A DNA stretch of 64,000 nucleotides from DASQZT01 sp963728965 (lineage in GTDB: Bacteria > Acidobacteriota > Terriglobia > Bryobacterales > Bryobacteraceae): NCBI GenBank assembly GCA_963728965.1, contig CAVSMH010000002.1:186001-250000 (forward strand), in the 5' to 3' direction. The notes beneath the pieces are model-generated. The model was not told the DNA's origin, made no database searches, and saw only the letters and a program-made list of their open reading frames with translations. Made by a program: the position numbers and the translations under genes. Shown in pieces: positions 36,323 to 45,646 of the stretch. Position 1 is the first letter of the stretch. Each line of letters begins with the position of its first letter.

Positions 36323-37999
36323 ATGTGGGGGCGTATCGGTGCGACCGGCATTCTGGTCTGTGCGGGCTTCGCCGCGGCCAGCTTCACCGGCGTTCAGCTC
36401 GTGGATGTCACCGCCCAGGTGAAAATCGATTTCACCCAGGCCAACTCTCCCACCAGCGTCAAATACCTCCCCGAAACCATGGGCGGCGGTGTGGCCCTGC
36501 TCGATTACGATAACGACGGCCGCCTCGATATCTTCTTCGTGAACGGTGCCCGCATCGACGACCCCATTCCCCCCGGCAAAATGCCCGACAAGTCCGACCC
36601 GAAATTCTGGAACCGCCTCTACCGCCAGAATCCCGATGGCACGTTTACCGACACCACCGAAAAAGCCGGGCTCACCGGCATGCCGCAGAACCGTTACGGC
36701 CTCGGTGTGGCGGTGGGCGATTTCGATAACGACGGCTTCGAAGATCTCTACGTCACCGGTTACGGCGGCAACACCCTCTATCGCAACAACGGCGATGGCA
36801 CCTTCACCGATGTGACCGCCCACGCCGGAGTGGCCGCCGGCGGATGGAGCTCGAGCGCCGGCTTCTTCGACTACGACAACGACGGCAAGCTCGACCTCTT
36901 CGTCACCCGCTACCTCGACTGGAGCTTTGCCGACAACCGCTTCTGCGGCGAAAAGAAACCCAATGGCCGCGCCTATTGTCATCCCGACAATTATCCCGGC
37001 ATCACCAATCTCCTCTACCATAACAACGGCAATGGCACCTTCACCGACGTGTCCCGCCAGGCCGGCATCGCCAACCCGCAAGGCAAATCCCTGGGCGTCG
37101 GGTTCGCCGACTTCGACGGCGACGGCTTTACCGACATCTACGTGGCCAACGATTCCGTGCAGTGCTTCCTTTACCGCAATAACCACGACGGCACCTTCAC
37201 CGAGGTCTCGTTGACCGCCGGGGTCGGCTTCAACGAAGATGGAAAGACATTCGCGGGAATGGGAGTGGACTTCGCCGACTATGATAACGACGGTCATCCC
37301 GACGTCGTCGTGACCGACCTCTCCGATCAGCGCTACATGCTCTACCACAACAATGCCGACGGCAGCTTCACCGATGTGACCGACCGCTCCGGCGTGGGCC
37401 GGGCCACGCTCAAATACTCGGGCTGGAGCACGCGCCTGGTGGATATCGACAACGACGGCTGGAAGGACCTGTTCACCGCGCAGGGCCACGTCATGGACAA
37501 CATCGAAGTCACTTCTCCCAACCTGCGCTACCTTCAGCCGCCCCTGCTGCTGCACAATGTGGGCGGCCGGTTTGTGGATGCCGGGCAGGCCCTCGCCATC
37601 AAGTCCGCATGGGCCGGCCGCGGTGCCGCCTTCGGCGATATCGACAACGATGGCGATATCGATATCGTGGTCGCCAACCTCGGCCAGAAGGCCTACGTGC
37701 TGCGCAACGAGGGCGGGAACCGCAACGGCTGGATTGCGCTCAAAGCCACCGGAAAGAAATCGAATCGCGACGGCATCGGGTGCCGCGTCAAAGTCGTCTC
37801 CGCCTCCGGAGCGGCCCAGTACCACACCATCAACACCGCCGTCGGCTACCTTTCCGCCAGCGATAAACGCCTCCTCATCGGGCTCGGCGCCGACCGCTCG
37901 GCCAGGCTGGTCGAGATCCGCTGGCCCTCCGGCATCGTCCAGCGATTGGAAAACGTCCCTTCCGGCAAAACCATCGACGCCATCGAGCCAGTCCCATGA
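36323..37999 (+). CDS. FG-GAP/VCBS repeat protein with ASPIC/UnbV domain, copy 2
   Basis: A 558-residue paralogue of the preceding gene, with a plain Sec-type signal (GATGILVCAGFAAASFTG) instead of a twin-arginine one. Blades again show DYDNDGRLDIFFVNGAR, DFDNDGFEDLYVTGY, DFDGDGFTDIYVAND and DNDGDIDIVVANLG, and the C-terminal ASPIC part reads DGIGCRVKVVSASG and KRLLIGLGADRSARLVEIRW. The ATG at 36323 begins one base after the previous stop. Codons 36251-36322 in the same frame are shadow sequence. The last four bases overlap copy 3. Confidence 0.85.
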   Translation: MWGRIGATGILVCAGFAAASFTGVQLVDVTAQVKIDFTQANSPTSVKYLPETMGGGVALLDYDNDGRLDIFFVNGARIDDPIPPGKMPDKSDPKFWNRLYRQNPDGTFTDTTEKAGLTGMPQNRYGLGVAVGDFDNDGFEDLYVTGYGGNTLYRNNGDGTFTDVTAHAGVAAGGWSSSAGFFDYDNDGKLDLFVTRYLDWSFADNRFCGEKKPNGRAYCHPDNYPGITNLLYHNNGNGTFTDVSRQAGIANPQGKSLGVGFADFDGDGFTDIYVANDSVQCFLYRNNHDGTFTEVSLTAGVGFNEDGKTFAGMGVDFADYDNDGHPDVVVTDLSDQRYMLYHNNADGSFTDVTDRSGVGRATLKYSGWSTRLVDIDNDGWKDLFTAQGHVMDNIEVTSPNLRYLQPPLLLHNVGGRFVDAGQALAIKSAWAGRGAAFGDIDNDGDIDIVVANLGQKAYVLRNEGGNRNGWIALKATGKKSNRDGIGCRVKVVSASGAAQYHTINTAVGYLSASDKRLLIGLGADRSARLVEIRWPSGIVQRLENVPSGKTIDAIEPVP

Positions 38000-39786
38000 C
38001 CTCCCGCCGCCAGATCCTGGCGTGGCTGGCCGCCGCCGCTGGCCTCAAAGCCCAGGGCATCTCCTCGCGCGGCGTCCGGCCGCAGCCGCGCGGCAAGCCC
38101 TCCGGCCGGCCGTTCCTGGCGCGTTTCACCGACGTGGCCCAGCAGGCCGGGCTCCGCGAACCGGTCATCTACGGCGAGGTCGAAGGCAAGACCTACATCC
38201 TTGAAGTGGTCGGCTGCGGCGCGGCCTTGCTCGATTACGACAACGACGGTTGGATCGACCTGTTTGTGCCCACCGGCACCCGGCTCGCCGGCGCCCCTCC
38301 CGGCACCACCAACCGCCTCTACAAGAACAACCGCGACGGCACCTTCACCGACGTCACCGAAAAGGCCGGGCTCGTACACACCGGATGGGCCTCGGCGGTA
38401 ACGGTCGGCGACTTCAATAACGACGGATTCGAAGATATCTTCCTCACCTGCTACGGTCACAACCTGCTCTACCGCAACAACGGCGACGGCACCTTCACCG
38501 ACGTCACCGAAAAAGCCGGCCTGCGCGGCGCGCGCGTCCAGTACGGGTCCGGCTGCACCTGGGTGGACTACGATCGCGACGGACACCTCGACCTGTTCGT
38601 CGCCACCTATCTCGATACCACCCTCGAAAAGCTGCCCAAACCCGGCGACAACCCCGACTGCAACTGGAAAGGCGTGCCCGTGAATTGCGGACCGCGCGGC
38701 CTGCCTCCCGGCTACGTCCAGTTGTTCCACAACAACGGCGATGGCACCTTCACCGAGGTCAGCCGCGAATCCGGCGTGGCCGCGGCGCGCGGCGGCTACC
38801 CCATGACCTGCGTCGCCGCCGATTTCGACAACGACGGCTGGCCCGATATCTACGTGGCGTGCGATTCCAAGCCCAGCTTCCTCTTTCGCAACAAGCACGA
38901 CGGCACCTTCTCCGAAGAGGGGCTCGAACGCGGTGCGGCCTTGAGCGAAGACGGCCTCGAACAGGCGGGAATGGGTGTCGCCGTGGGCGACTCCAACCTC
39001 GATGGCAACCTGGAAATTTTCAAAACCCACTTCGCCGACGACACCAACGTCCTCTATCTCAACGATGGCAAGGGCAACTTCGACGACGTCACGGTGCGCG
39101 CCGGGCTCGCCGTGGAGACCCGCTATGTGGGCTGGGGCGCCGGCATCGTCGACGTCGATAACGACGGCCTGCCCGATCTGTTCGTCGTGACCGGCAGCGT
39201 CTATCCCGAGGTCGAACGCAAGGTGCCGAGCTACCCCTTTAAAACCCCGCGGCTGATTTTCCGCAGCCTCGGCGGCGGCCGCTTCGAGGAGTTGATTGAG
39301 GAAGCCGGGCCGGGAATCGCCGCCGTCCACTCCAGCCGTGGCTGCGCCTTCGGCGACTTTGATAACGACGGCGATATCGACGTCCTCGTCATCAACACCA
39401 ACGAACCGCCCTCCCTGTTGCGGAACGACCTCTCCGGCGCCAATCACTGGCTCAAGATCCTCCTGGTGGGAACCCTCAGCAATCGCAGCGCGATCGGCGC
39501 CCGCGTCGTGGCCCGCTACGGCACCCGCCAGCAGGCGCAGGAAGTGCTCGCCCAATCCAGCTTCTATTCCTGCAACGACCGCCGCCTGCATTTCGGCCTC
39601 GGCGCGGAAACCACCGCCGACCTCTCCATCCGCTGGCCCAACGGAACCGTCGAATCCATCCCCCGCGTCAAAGCCGACCAGCTCCTCACCATTCGCGAAG
39701 GCAAAGGCATCATCCACGCTGGTGCCCAGCCGTCTCGCAACATCATTTCCACAGAAGACGCCAGGGCGATGAAAAGGCACGAGTGA
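37996..39786 (+). CDS. FG-GAP/VCBS repeat protein with ASPIC/UnbV domain, copy 3
   Basis: A 596-residue third paralogue, starting with a twin-arginine-like signal (SRRQILAWLAAAAGLKAQG). Blades include LLDYDNDGWIDLFVPTGT, DFNNDGFEDIFLTCYG, DYDRDGHLDLFVATY and DFDNDGWPDIYVACD. It ends with the ASPIC pattern RSAIGARVVARYG and RRLHFGLGAETTADLSIRW plus a short polar tail. Start ATG 37996 overlaps the preceding stop by four bases. It is the last gene of the receptor block; accessory DNA begins immediately after. Confidence 0.85.
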   Translation: MTSRRQILAWLAAAAGLKAQGISSRGVRPQPRGKPSGRPFLARFTDVAQQAGLREPVIYGEVEGKTYILEVVGCGAALLDYDNDGWIDLFVPTGTRLAGAPPGTTNRLYKNNRDGTFTDVTEKAGLVHTGWASAVTVGDFNNDGFEDIFLTCYGHNLLYRNNGDGTFTDVTEKAGLRGARVQYGSGCTWVDYDRDGHLDLFVATYLDTTLEKLPKPGDNPDCNWKGVPVNCGPRGLPPGYVQLFHNNGDGTFTEVSRESGVAAARGGYPMTCVAADFDNDGWPDIYVACDSKPSFLFRNKHDGTFSEEGLERGAALSEDGLEQAGMGVAVGDSNLDGNLEIFKTHFADDTNVLYLNDGKGNFDDVTVRAGLAVETRYVGWGAGIVDVDNDGLPDLFVVTGSVYPEVERKVPSYPFKTPRLIFRSLGGGRFEELIEEAGPGIAAVHSSRGCAFGDFDNDGDIDVLVINTNEPPSLLRNDLSGANHWLKILLVGTLSNRSAIGARVVARYGTRQQAQEVLAQSSFYSCNDRRLHFGLGAETTADLSIRWPNGTVESIPRVKADQLLTIREGKGIIHAGAQPSRNIISTEDARAMKRHE

Positions 39787-39863
39787 ATCGTTCAGCCGAA
39801 TAGCCACTTGAATCGTTTCTATTTTCGCGTTCGCAGAAAGGCTTGACTGACGTTCAATTCTGA

Positions 39864-40232
39864 ATGTATAATTGCTTTCAGATGGACGTTAGCCCAAAAG
39901 GTCCCGAAGCCGCCCGCCTCCGGCAACGCAAGTTCAGTTGTCTCCGTCAGTTCCCCTTCCCCGATGACCTGCTGCCTGGTTCGCTCTCCCTCACTCACCG
40001 CCGCTGTGGCAAACCCACTTGTCATTGCGCGTCTGGCGAGGGCCATCCGATTTGGTTTCTCACTTTCATGTCGCAGGGAAAGCGTCGTGTGGAACGAATT
40101 CCTATCAAGTGGGTAGACGACGTCCGCCGGCGCGTTGAAGCTGGCCGCGCCTTTCAGGACGCTCTGCGCGAGGTCCTCACGGCCAATGCCGAGTTGTTGG
40201 TCCTCTGGCGCAAACAGCAGCCACCCCGCTGA
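39864..40232 (+). CDS. Small accessory protein of an insertion sequence (DUF6788-like)
   Basis: A 122-residue basic protein with a possible zinc-binding region (THRRCGKPTCHCASGEGHP) followed by a segment ending WRKQQPPR. Proteins of this size and pattern precede DDE transposases in several insertion sequences, and here it is followed 50 bases later by such a transposase. The ATG could be 39864 or the ATG at 39882 (MDVSPKG). Its own role is not known. Confidence 0.65.
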   Translation: MYNCFQMDVSPKGPEAARLRQRKFSCLRQFPFPDDLLPGSLSLTHRRCGKPTCHCASGEGHPIWFLTFMSQGKRRVERIPIKWVDDVRRRVEAGRAFQDALREVLTANAELLVLWRKQQPPR

Positions 40233-40282
40233 AGGGGCCGCATTCTCGACAGATTCAAAACTATGCCTGCCATGGTCTGGCT

Positions 40283-41422
40283 TTGAAGAACTATTTCCAG
40301 CAACCCGGCGATGGTCGTACCCAGCCACACATTCCCGCGACGGACATCGTGTGGGCCGTGGTGATGAGCCGGATCCTGCGAATCACCAGCTTTTTGCGCC
40401 TGGAGTGGTTAGTCCACTCCGCAGCACGAATTGGGTTAGGCGTGAGAGCGGCCTTCGGCGATGATGCCTTGGCCTACTGCACCGAACGTATGAACCCCGA
40501 GTCGACGCGACTGGCTCTAGCGGCAGCACTGCACCAGGCCAAACGGAACAAGGCCTTCGAGAATAGCCGCTTTATCGGTCTGGCTCTGGACGGCACCGGC
40601 GCAGGCCGCACCTATAGGGAACCCTGCTCGTTGTGTGATCCCATCAAGGACGCCAAAGGCGAAGTGCACGGTTGCCTGCATCATTTTGTGCTGGTCAGTG
40701 TGGTGGGCGCTGGTTTAACGCTGCCGATCGATGTGGAGCCCTATGGGCCAGGCGACAGCGAGTATGCCGCCGCACAGCGATTGCTGCGGCGCGCCGTAGA
40801 GCACCTGGGACCACGCTTCGCCGACTACGTGGTAGGAGACGGCGCTTACGCCACAGCTCCTTTCTTGCACACCACCGAGGATGTCGGACTACCCGTGGTG
40901 GCGCGCCTGAAGGAGAACCTGCCCCTGTTGGCCGCCGACGTACGCGCTCGCTTTGATGGTCAGCCGCCCCAAGCCGTGTTCCAGGAGGGCAATGACCGAG
41001 TCGAGGTCTGGGACGCTGATGACTTCGCCCCTTGGGAAACCCTCCACTGGCCCACCGTGCGCGTGCTGCGCTACCACCAACACAAGCGCGATGGCACGGT
41101 GGTCCAAGCCGAATGGCTGACCAACTTCACCGTCGCCAAACTGGGCAGCCTGAGTTTCTATCGCATGGCCAAGAGCCGTTGGGAGATCGAGAATAGGGGT
41201 TTCAACGACGGCAAGAACCGTTATGGCATGGAGCACATCTGCCACCATGAGCCCAACAGCATCCTGATCGTATGGCTGCTGATCGCACTGGCCCTGGTGA
41301 TCGAACGCCTCTATCGGTTGCGTTATCTGCATCGCGGCGACCACGGCGTTCGCTCCGCCATGCAGTTGCATGATTATCTCTGGTTGACCCTCGGAGGCCG
41401 CAACCCGCCCGACACCGGTTGA
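40283..41422 (+). CDS. DDE transposase (IS4-like superfamily)
   Basis: A transposase of about 380 residues with a DDE fold: GLALDGTGAGRTYRE (first Asp), YVVGDGAYATAPFLH (second Asp) and KSRWEIENRGFNDGKN (catalytic Glu, in a YREK-like setting). The first possible canonical start is TTG 40283. The same frame stays open and reads plausibly (GPHSRQIQNYACHGLALKNY) back into the end of the accessory ORF, so translation may start further upstream or by coupling. The gene looks intact. I could not find clear terminal repeats by eye. Confidence 0.8.
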   Translation: MKNYFQQPGDGRTQPHIPATDIVWAVVMSRILRITSFLRLEWLVHSAARIGLGVRAAFGDDALAYCTERMNPESTRLALAAALHQAKRNKAFENSRFIGLALDGTGAGRTYREPCSLCDPIKDAKGEVHGCLHHFVLVSVVGAGLTLPIDVEPYGPGDSEYAAAQRLLRRAVEHLGPRFADYVVGDGAYATAPFLHTTEDVGLPVVARLKENLPLLAADVRARFDGQPPQAVFQEGNDRVEVWDADDFAPWETLHWPTVRVLRYHQHKRDGTVVQAEWLTNFTVAKLGSLSFYRMAKSRWEIENRGFNDGKNRYGMEHICHHEPNSILIVWLLIALALVIERLYRLRYLHRGDHGVRSAMQLHDYLWLTLGGRNPPDTG

Positions 41423-41700
41423 AACCGACGCCGTGCGGACGGCTGGCAGCACTCCGTTGCTCTTTGACAACTCGATCGCTTTGCCGTGGAGTCATCCCGC
41501 CCAGAGGCCCGCCGTCGGTCGAAGGTCCCCAGAAACCCCCTGCCTCCCCAACTCAAACCCACTCCACAGCGCCGACCCCTGTTTCGCAACACTTCCGAAA
41601 CGGCTGGCTGGTGCCCTCGGCGGATTGCGGGAGCCATAAGAATGGGATATAATCACCCACTCGATTGCGAGGTCAGTTGTTAATAATTCGTAGCGAGCAG

Positions 41701-42054
41701 ATGGCTGTATTAGGGGAAGGTCGCTACAATTCTTACATTGACCGCATGGTCCGATACCTCATTAAAGAGTATCCCCGCCAATTTCAGGCGCGCGGCCTGG
41801 TGGGCACGCGCGAATTCGTTACTGCGGCCATTCAAAAAGGCCGCCGCAATCATGTCGAAGCCCCGGGCGGCCTGGCCGTCCTGATCGAATTGATGGTTGC
41901 TTTCGGAGACAATTTTCAGAATTCGCCTCACCACGACTAGGCTAATGAATTGCTCGCTCACCCTACCTTGCCTTCACAAATGAAAATGCGAATCTTGCGC
42001 GAGCGCATGACGGCGCTTAGTCAGGGTCGCGTGGTCGTCAGGTTCGATGGTTAA
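41701..42054 (+). pseudogene. Unknown small protein gene interrupted by an amber stop
   Basis: The frame from ATG 41701 encodes about 79 residues (VLGEGRYNSYIDRMVRYLIK, then GLAVLIELMVAFGDNFQNS), a TAG stop at 41938-41940, and continues in the same frame as ANELLAHPTLPSQMKMRILR followed by ERMTALSQGRVVVRFDG to TAA at 42052-42054. The second part is too protein-like to be chance, so the original product was about 117 residues and the TAG probably replaced a Trp (TGG) codon. No family recognised. Confidence 0.55.
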
Positions 42055-42225
42055 GGAAAGAACTCACAACCGATAATGGCTCTTTGGGCTCCTCTCCGAA
42101 AAGTGTAGTGGGAGTTCAACCCCTGTGAACGCTTGGGGGTATGGCCTGGCGGGGATTTGAAAGGCACCCCGCCATCGGTTTAATTTCGTGTTTCCGGCCA
42201 AGGAATACGAAAGGACCGAACCGAG

Positions 42226-44112
42226 GTGCTCATTGAGACCTTTATCAGAAAACAGTTGCGTTTGAAAGCCCATACCGTGACCAGGGTGGAAGCGGTTGAA
42301 GTCCTTAAGAGCCTGGGGAAAAGGGGCGAGGAGATCGCTCCGCCGCAGGCTCTGCTCTGGGACACCGTCACTCTCAATGAGGCGCTCGATGGCGTGATTG
42401 CCGATATCGGGACAGGGTTTGCAGACATGCTTCGGAATTCACCCAGGACGTTCGAGAGCGTCCTGCAGTCGGCGCACCGGAACACGGAATTCATCGACAG
42501 CCCCGACATGAAATTTCTGCTGGGGGCATCGGATTTCCAGCTCTCGGATCTGAAAACCAGGCCCGAGGGGATGAGCCTGTACCTCTGTTTGCCGCAGCGC
42601 CGGATGGGGACGCATTTCCGGTGGCTACGGCTGATGATCACGCTGATCGCCAACGAAATGGAGAAGGTTGCGGGCCAGCCGGCCTGTGGTCACCCCGTGC
42701 TGCTTCTGCTGGATGAGTTCTCGGCGCTTGGCCGGATGCCGGTGATCGAAAACGCCATGGACCGGATGGCCGGCTACGGCGTTAAATTGTGCCTGATCCT
42801 GCAGAGCCTCGCACAGCTCAAGGACATTTACAAAGATCGGTGGGAGACGTTTTTCGCCAATTGCGGACTCAAAATCTTCTTCAACAATGAGGACCACTTC
42901 ACCCGCGAGTATGCGGCGAAGTTGATCGGCGATACTGAGACGCGGCGCGATACCTTTTCGGTATCAGACGGGAGATCGGAAACGGAGGGCCTCAGCAACG
43001 GCGTGACCCGCGGGACTTCGCGCAACTCCAGCCAGGGCGGCTCGCATTCCAGTTCGCGGACCGAAGGCGCGTCCGGCAGCGAGACGCATTCGACGAGTTC
43101 GTCGTACGGTGGCTCCAGCGGCAAAACCTACTCCAAGGCGCTGTTCGGCTTTGTGGAAAGCGGCGCATCCAGAACGGAAAGCTGGTCGGGGTCCAGTTCG
43201 GAGGGCAGCCAGAGCGGCTGGTCCGAGTCCGAGACGGAAGGAGAGTCTGAAAACTGGAACGAGGGCACCTCGTCCTCCGAGGGCGAGAGTTTCAGCCGGT
43301 CATGGAGCAACGGATATTCCCGCACCACCGGCCGGTCGCAAGCGATTCACCGGCGCGCGTTGATCGCGCCCGACGAAATCGGCCGCCTGTTCGGGACGGT
43401 GCGCGACAAGAACGATCCGCGGTATCCGGGGCTGGCTCTGGTGCTGATGGCCGGGCAGCAGCCCGCCGCCGTGCGACGGGTGAATTATTACGAAGACGAT
43501 TACTTTTTCTGTTTTTTTGACCCGCATCCGGATCATAAATTCCGGGCGCCGGAATTTGTGGAGGTGAGGGCACGCGAGATCGCGGAATGCGTCGCTTTCC
43601 TGAACATGGGGATCGCGGACGCATTCTCAAAAGATCATACGGCAGAACTTCCCGCAGCCAGGATCGAAACGGTGATGGCGCCGGCCGGCATCCGAAGGGA
43701 TCAACATGAGCGCATCGCCAGTATCCGCGTCGGAAATGAGCGACTCGACCTGGAAGCACCCGCCAGCGGAATGATCATGAACGCGGTCCCGCCGGGGGCG
43801 TTGGATCTGGATCAACCGATTTTTCGCATCGGCTATCTTGCCGGACCAAGGAAGGTCAGCGCGAGGGATTCCTACATCGCGATCATCAGAAAAGCGATGT
43901 CGCACCGCGAAGCCATCGAGGGGTGCATGACGGCTTCGGCAGCCTGCATTCTCCCGGCACTTTCGGTGATCGGGCACAGCATCTACCGGCTGAAGCTGCC
44001 GTTAACCTTGCCGGAACTCGGCTGCTTTGTTCTGGCCGGTGCTGGATATTTTGGTCTGCGGACGGGCAGCGGGCTCCTGGCTAAATGCCCGCTGTTTATC
44101 CGGGACCGGTAA
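42226..44112 (+). CDS. T4SS coupling protein (TraG/VirD4-like), N-terminally truncated, Ser-rich insertion
   Basis: A 628-residue remnant of a VirD4/TraG ATPase, which links relaxase-DNA complexes to the mating channel. The Walker B region is present (HPVLLLLDEFSALGRM, about residues 156-171) with the following sensor segment (LCLILQSLAQLKDIY). The membrane anchor and Walker A loop, roughly the first 250-300 residues of the family, are missing, so it cannot be functional alone. Residues about 244-370 are a low-complexity Ser/Glu/Gly/Thr stretch. The C-terminus has two hydrophobic segments. The GTG start at 42226 is arbitrary. Confidence 0.7.
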   Translation: MLIETFIRKQLRLKAHTVTRVEAVEVLKSLGKRGEEIAPPQALLWDTVTLNEALDGVIADIGTGFADMLRNSPRTFESVLQSAHRNTEFIDSPDMKFLLGASDFQLSDLKTRPEGMSLYLCLPQRRMGTHFRWLRLMITLIANEMEKVAGQPACGHPVLLLLDEFSALGRMPVIENAMDRMAGYGVKLCLILQSLAQLKDIYKDRWETFFANCGLKIFFNNEDHFTREYAAKLIGDTETRRDTFSVSDGRSETEGLSNGVTRGTSRNSSQGGSHSSSRTEGASGSETHSTSSSYGGSSGKTYSKALFGFVESGASRTESWSGSSSEGSQSGWSESETEGESENWNEGTSSSEGESFSRSWSNGYSRTTGRSQAIHRRALIAPDEIGRLFGTVRDKNDPRYPGLALVLMAGQQPAAVRRVNYYEDDYFFCFFDPHPDHKFRAPEFVEVRAREIAECVAFLNMGIADAFSKDHTAELPAARIETVMAPAGIRRDQHERIASIRVGNERLDLEAPASGMIMNAVPPGALDLDQPIFRIGYLAGPRKVSARDSYIAIIRKAMSHREAIEGCMTASAACILPALSVIGHSIYRLKLPLTLPELGCFVLAGAGYFGLRTGSGLLAKCPLFIRDR

Positions 44113-44121
44113 GGCGGAAGA

Positions 44122-44478
44122 ATGAGCGACTACAACCGTACAACCTCTTACAGCAAGACCATCGACGAGGAATATCAAAAGATGGTCATCGAGCGGAACT
44201 TGCGGCTGACGGAGACGTTTGAGCGATCCAGGGAGGCGGAGCGGACAGGCCCGGCGCCGGTTCGGTCTCTTGATCGGGAGCGCCAGGGCGCTCGCGCCGC
44301 CCAGCCGCAGGCTCATCTGCGGCCGCAGGGTCCCGTCCGCCGCCTCGTGGATCGCCAGTTCGACAATGAGGCCAACGCACGGGAACATGCGCGGGCGCTC
44401 GCAGCCCGGAACGACCGGCTCATGCAGGAACACCGGGATCGGGAGCGGGACAGGGACTATGGCGAACGTAGCCGTTGA
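44122..44478 (+). CDS. Hypothetical charged protein downstream of the coupling protein
   Basis: A 118-residue, highly charged protein (many Arg and Glu), probably coiled coil or disordered: SKTIDEEYQKMVIERNLRLT and EHARALAARNDRLMQEHRDR. No family recognised. It begins nine bases after the coupling protein stop, with AAGGCGGAAG as ribosome site, and is likely cotranscribed. Confidence 0.55.
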   Translation: MSDYNRTTSYSKTIDEEYQKMVIERNLRLTETFERSREAERTGPAPVRSLDRERQGARAAQPQAHLRPQGPVRRLVDRQFDNEANAREHARALAARNDRLMQEHRDRERDRDYGERSR

Positions 44479-44542
44479 GATTCGGTTGGCTAAAAATATC
44501 CACGCCACTCACGGACAGCCAATCAGGAGATAGGAGACGAAG

Positions 44543-44794
44543 GTGACGATAGCACAAAACGAATTCGATACTTTTCTGACCGACGAGAGTGCGCTGGAGA
44601 CCCGGCGGCAGGCATTGATCGCGGAGCTGCTCAAACAGCGCGAGGCGTTCAACAAGCAGATCGATGAGCGGCTGGCGCGGCTTGGCTATAAGGACAGGAG
44701 CGGGGCGAATGCGCCGAAGCGGGGACGGCCGAAGGATCGGGGAAGACGCCGGAGAAGACACTCAAACCGGCGGCCTGAAGGGGAGGGGGCGTAA
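44543..44794 (+). CDS. Hypothetical small basic protein
   Basis: An 83-residue protein with a predicted N-terminal helical hairpin (residues 1-50, ALIAELLKQREAFNKQIDER) and a strongly basic tail rich in Arg (KDRGRRRRRHSNRR). The start is GTG 44543 after AGGAGACGAAG. The stop overlaps the next start (TAATG). A nucleic-acid-binding role is possible; no family recognised. Confidence 0.55.
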   Translation: MTIAQNEFDTFLTDESALETRRQALIAELLKQREAFNKQIDERLARLGYKDRSGANAPKRGRPKDRGRRRRRHSNRRPEGEGA

Positions 44795-45159
44795 TGGAAA
44801 TTATTGTCGACCGGCTGCCGGGAAGCGGCAGGCCTATTGTGGTCGCCAGAAGCGTGTATGACGCGGCGGAGCGCGTGGCGAAAGAAGCGGCGCAATGGGG
44901 TGTCGAAGGCCGGTGGCTGGCAGCGTGGAAGACGGAATGGTGCCGCCGCCGGCGGGATGAGTGCGGGATCGGGCTGTGGTACGCCGTCTGTCAGTATCAT
45001 GTCGAGATCGCGGTGTCGCCGCGTGCCTCTGTCAATGTGCTACCGGATTCGCCATGGGAGCGCGAGCGGGCGGAAGAGGCGACCGAGCCGGAATATTGCG
45101 GCCGGTTCAGGCCCCGTATTCGTCGGCCGCGGCGCGATACGGGTTCTCGACGACGATGA
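44794..45159 (+). CDS. Hypothetical protein
   Basis: A 121-residue protein beginning at an ATG that overlaps the preceding stop. It has a central Trp/Cys-containing region (WLAAWKTEWCRRRRDECGIG) and a basic C-terminal tail. The last 50 bases overlap the convergent gene at 45107-45379, and that tail may be read-through beyond the real protein end. No family recognised. Confidence 0.5.
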   Translation: MEIIVDRLPGSGRPIVVARSVYDAAERVAKEAAQWGVEGRWLAAWKTEWCRRRRDECGIGLWYAVCQYHVEIAVSPRASVNVLPDSPWERERAEEATEPEYCGRFRPRIRRPRRDTGSRRR

Positions 45160-45379
45160 CCATGCCGGACAGCTTGTCGCGCCCGAGCCGCGTCAGCGGC
45201 TGCCCTTTTTCATCAGCGGGCGTGACATAAAGGTTCACGCCGCGCAGGCGGGTGATGCCCATGGCTTCGATGCGGTCGACGGCCTCGTGCAGCATCGCCC
45301 GCAGGTCCTTCGTGTTGCGCAAACCCTTGAGCTGGATCTTCATGCCTTTCGGCAGCGGGGCTTTTTTGGCGGTTCTCAT
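45107..45379 (-). CDS. Hypothetical 90-residue protein
   Basis: A compact alpha/beta protein (MKIQLKGLRNTKDLRAMLHE, then GVNLYVTPADEKGQPLTRLG and GMVIVVENPYRAAADEYGA). No family recognised, but composition and length are consistent with a genuine small plasmid gene. It overlaps the end of the convergent gene at 44794. Confidence 0.5.
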   Translation of the reverse strand: MRTAKKAPLPKGMKIQLKGLRNTKDLRAMLHEAVDRIEAMGITRLRGVNLYVTPADEKGQPLTRLGRDKLSGMVIVVENPYRAAADEYGA

Positions 45380-45646
45380 CCGTTACAGATACAGGGTTCC
45401 ACGCCGTCCGTCCAGACAGGTCCATTCATCGCCTTTTCAGTCAATCCCGCTGATGTCTCCTGTTGCTTTTCATATCACCCCTTAGCCTTTGCGGCTTCGG
45501 CGGCAAGCAAAAAAAAACGGTTTCCCAGATCTCAAAAGCTCGCCCGCCTGCGGCGTCGCATCGCGTCCGGGAGCCTCCGTTTTGGTTTCCGTGCCTCCGG
45601 GCGCCGCGCCGGCTGATGACCGGGGCGTCAAGCAAAGGAGGTCATA

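Noticed and set aside
34432..36387. Very long antisense open frames opposite the ASPIC genes (also 36308-37825, 37846-39807 and 32166-33899 opposite the TPR gene)
   Set aside because: They arise from GC-rich codon bias of the sense genes; the sense products have clear domains and the antisense ones are low-complexity Val/Gly/Glu-rich.
34790..39400. Recurrent short DNA motif around GGCGATGGCACCTTCACCGA
   Set aside because: It encodes the repeated GDGTFTDV of FG-GAP blades, so it reflects protein repeats rather than a DNA element.
42960..43340. Possible CRISPR-like or tandem repeat in the coupling protein gene
   Set aside because: It is a Ser/Glu/Gly-coding low-complexity stretch without regular unit length or spacers.
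45480..45530. Hairpin with an A-run near 45510 as a terminator
   Set aside because: The T-run lies on the wrong side for either neighbouring gene and the stem is imperfect.
45500..45646. Fourth copy of the structured leader upstream of the gene at 45647
   Set aside because: The AGCAAAGGAG before the start resembles the shared linker, but I found no closing helix or inner hairpin in the expected place.
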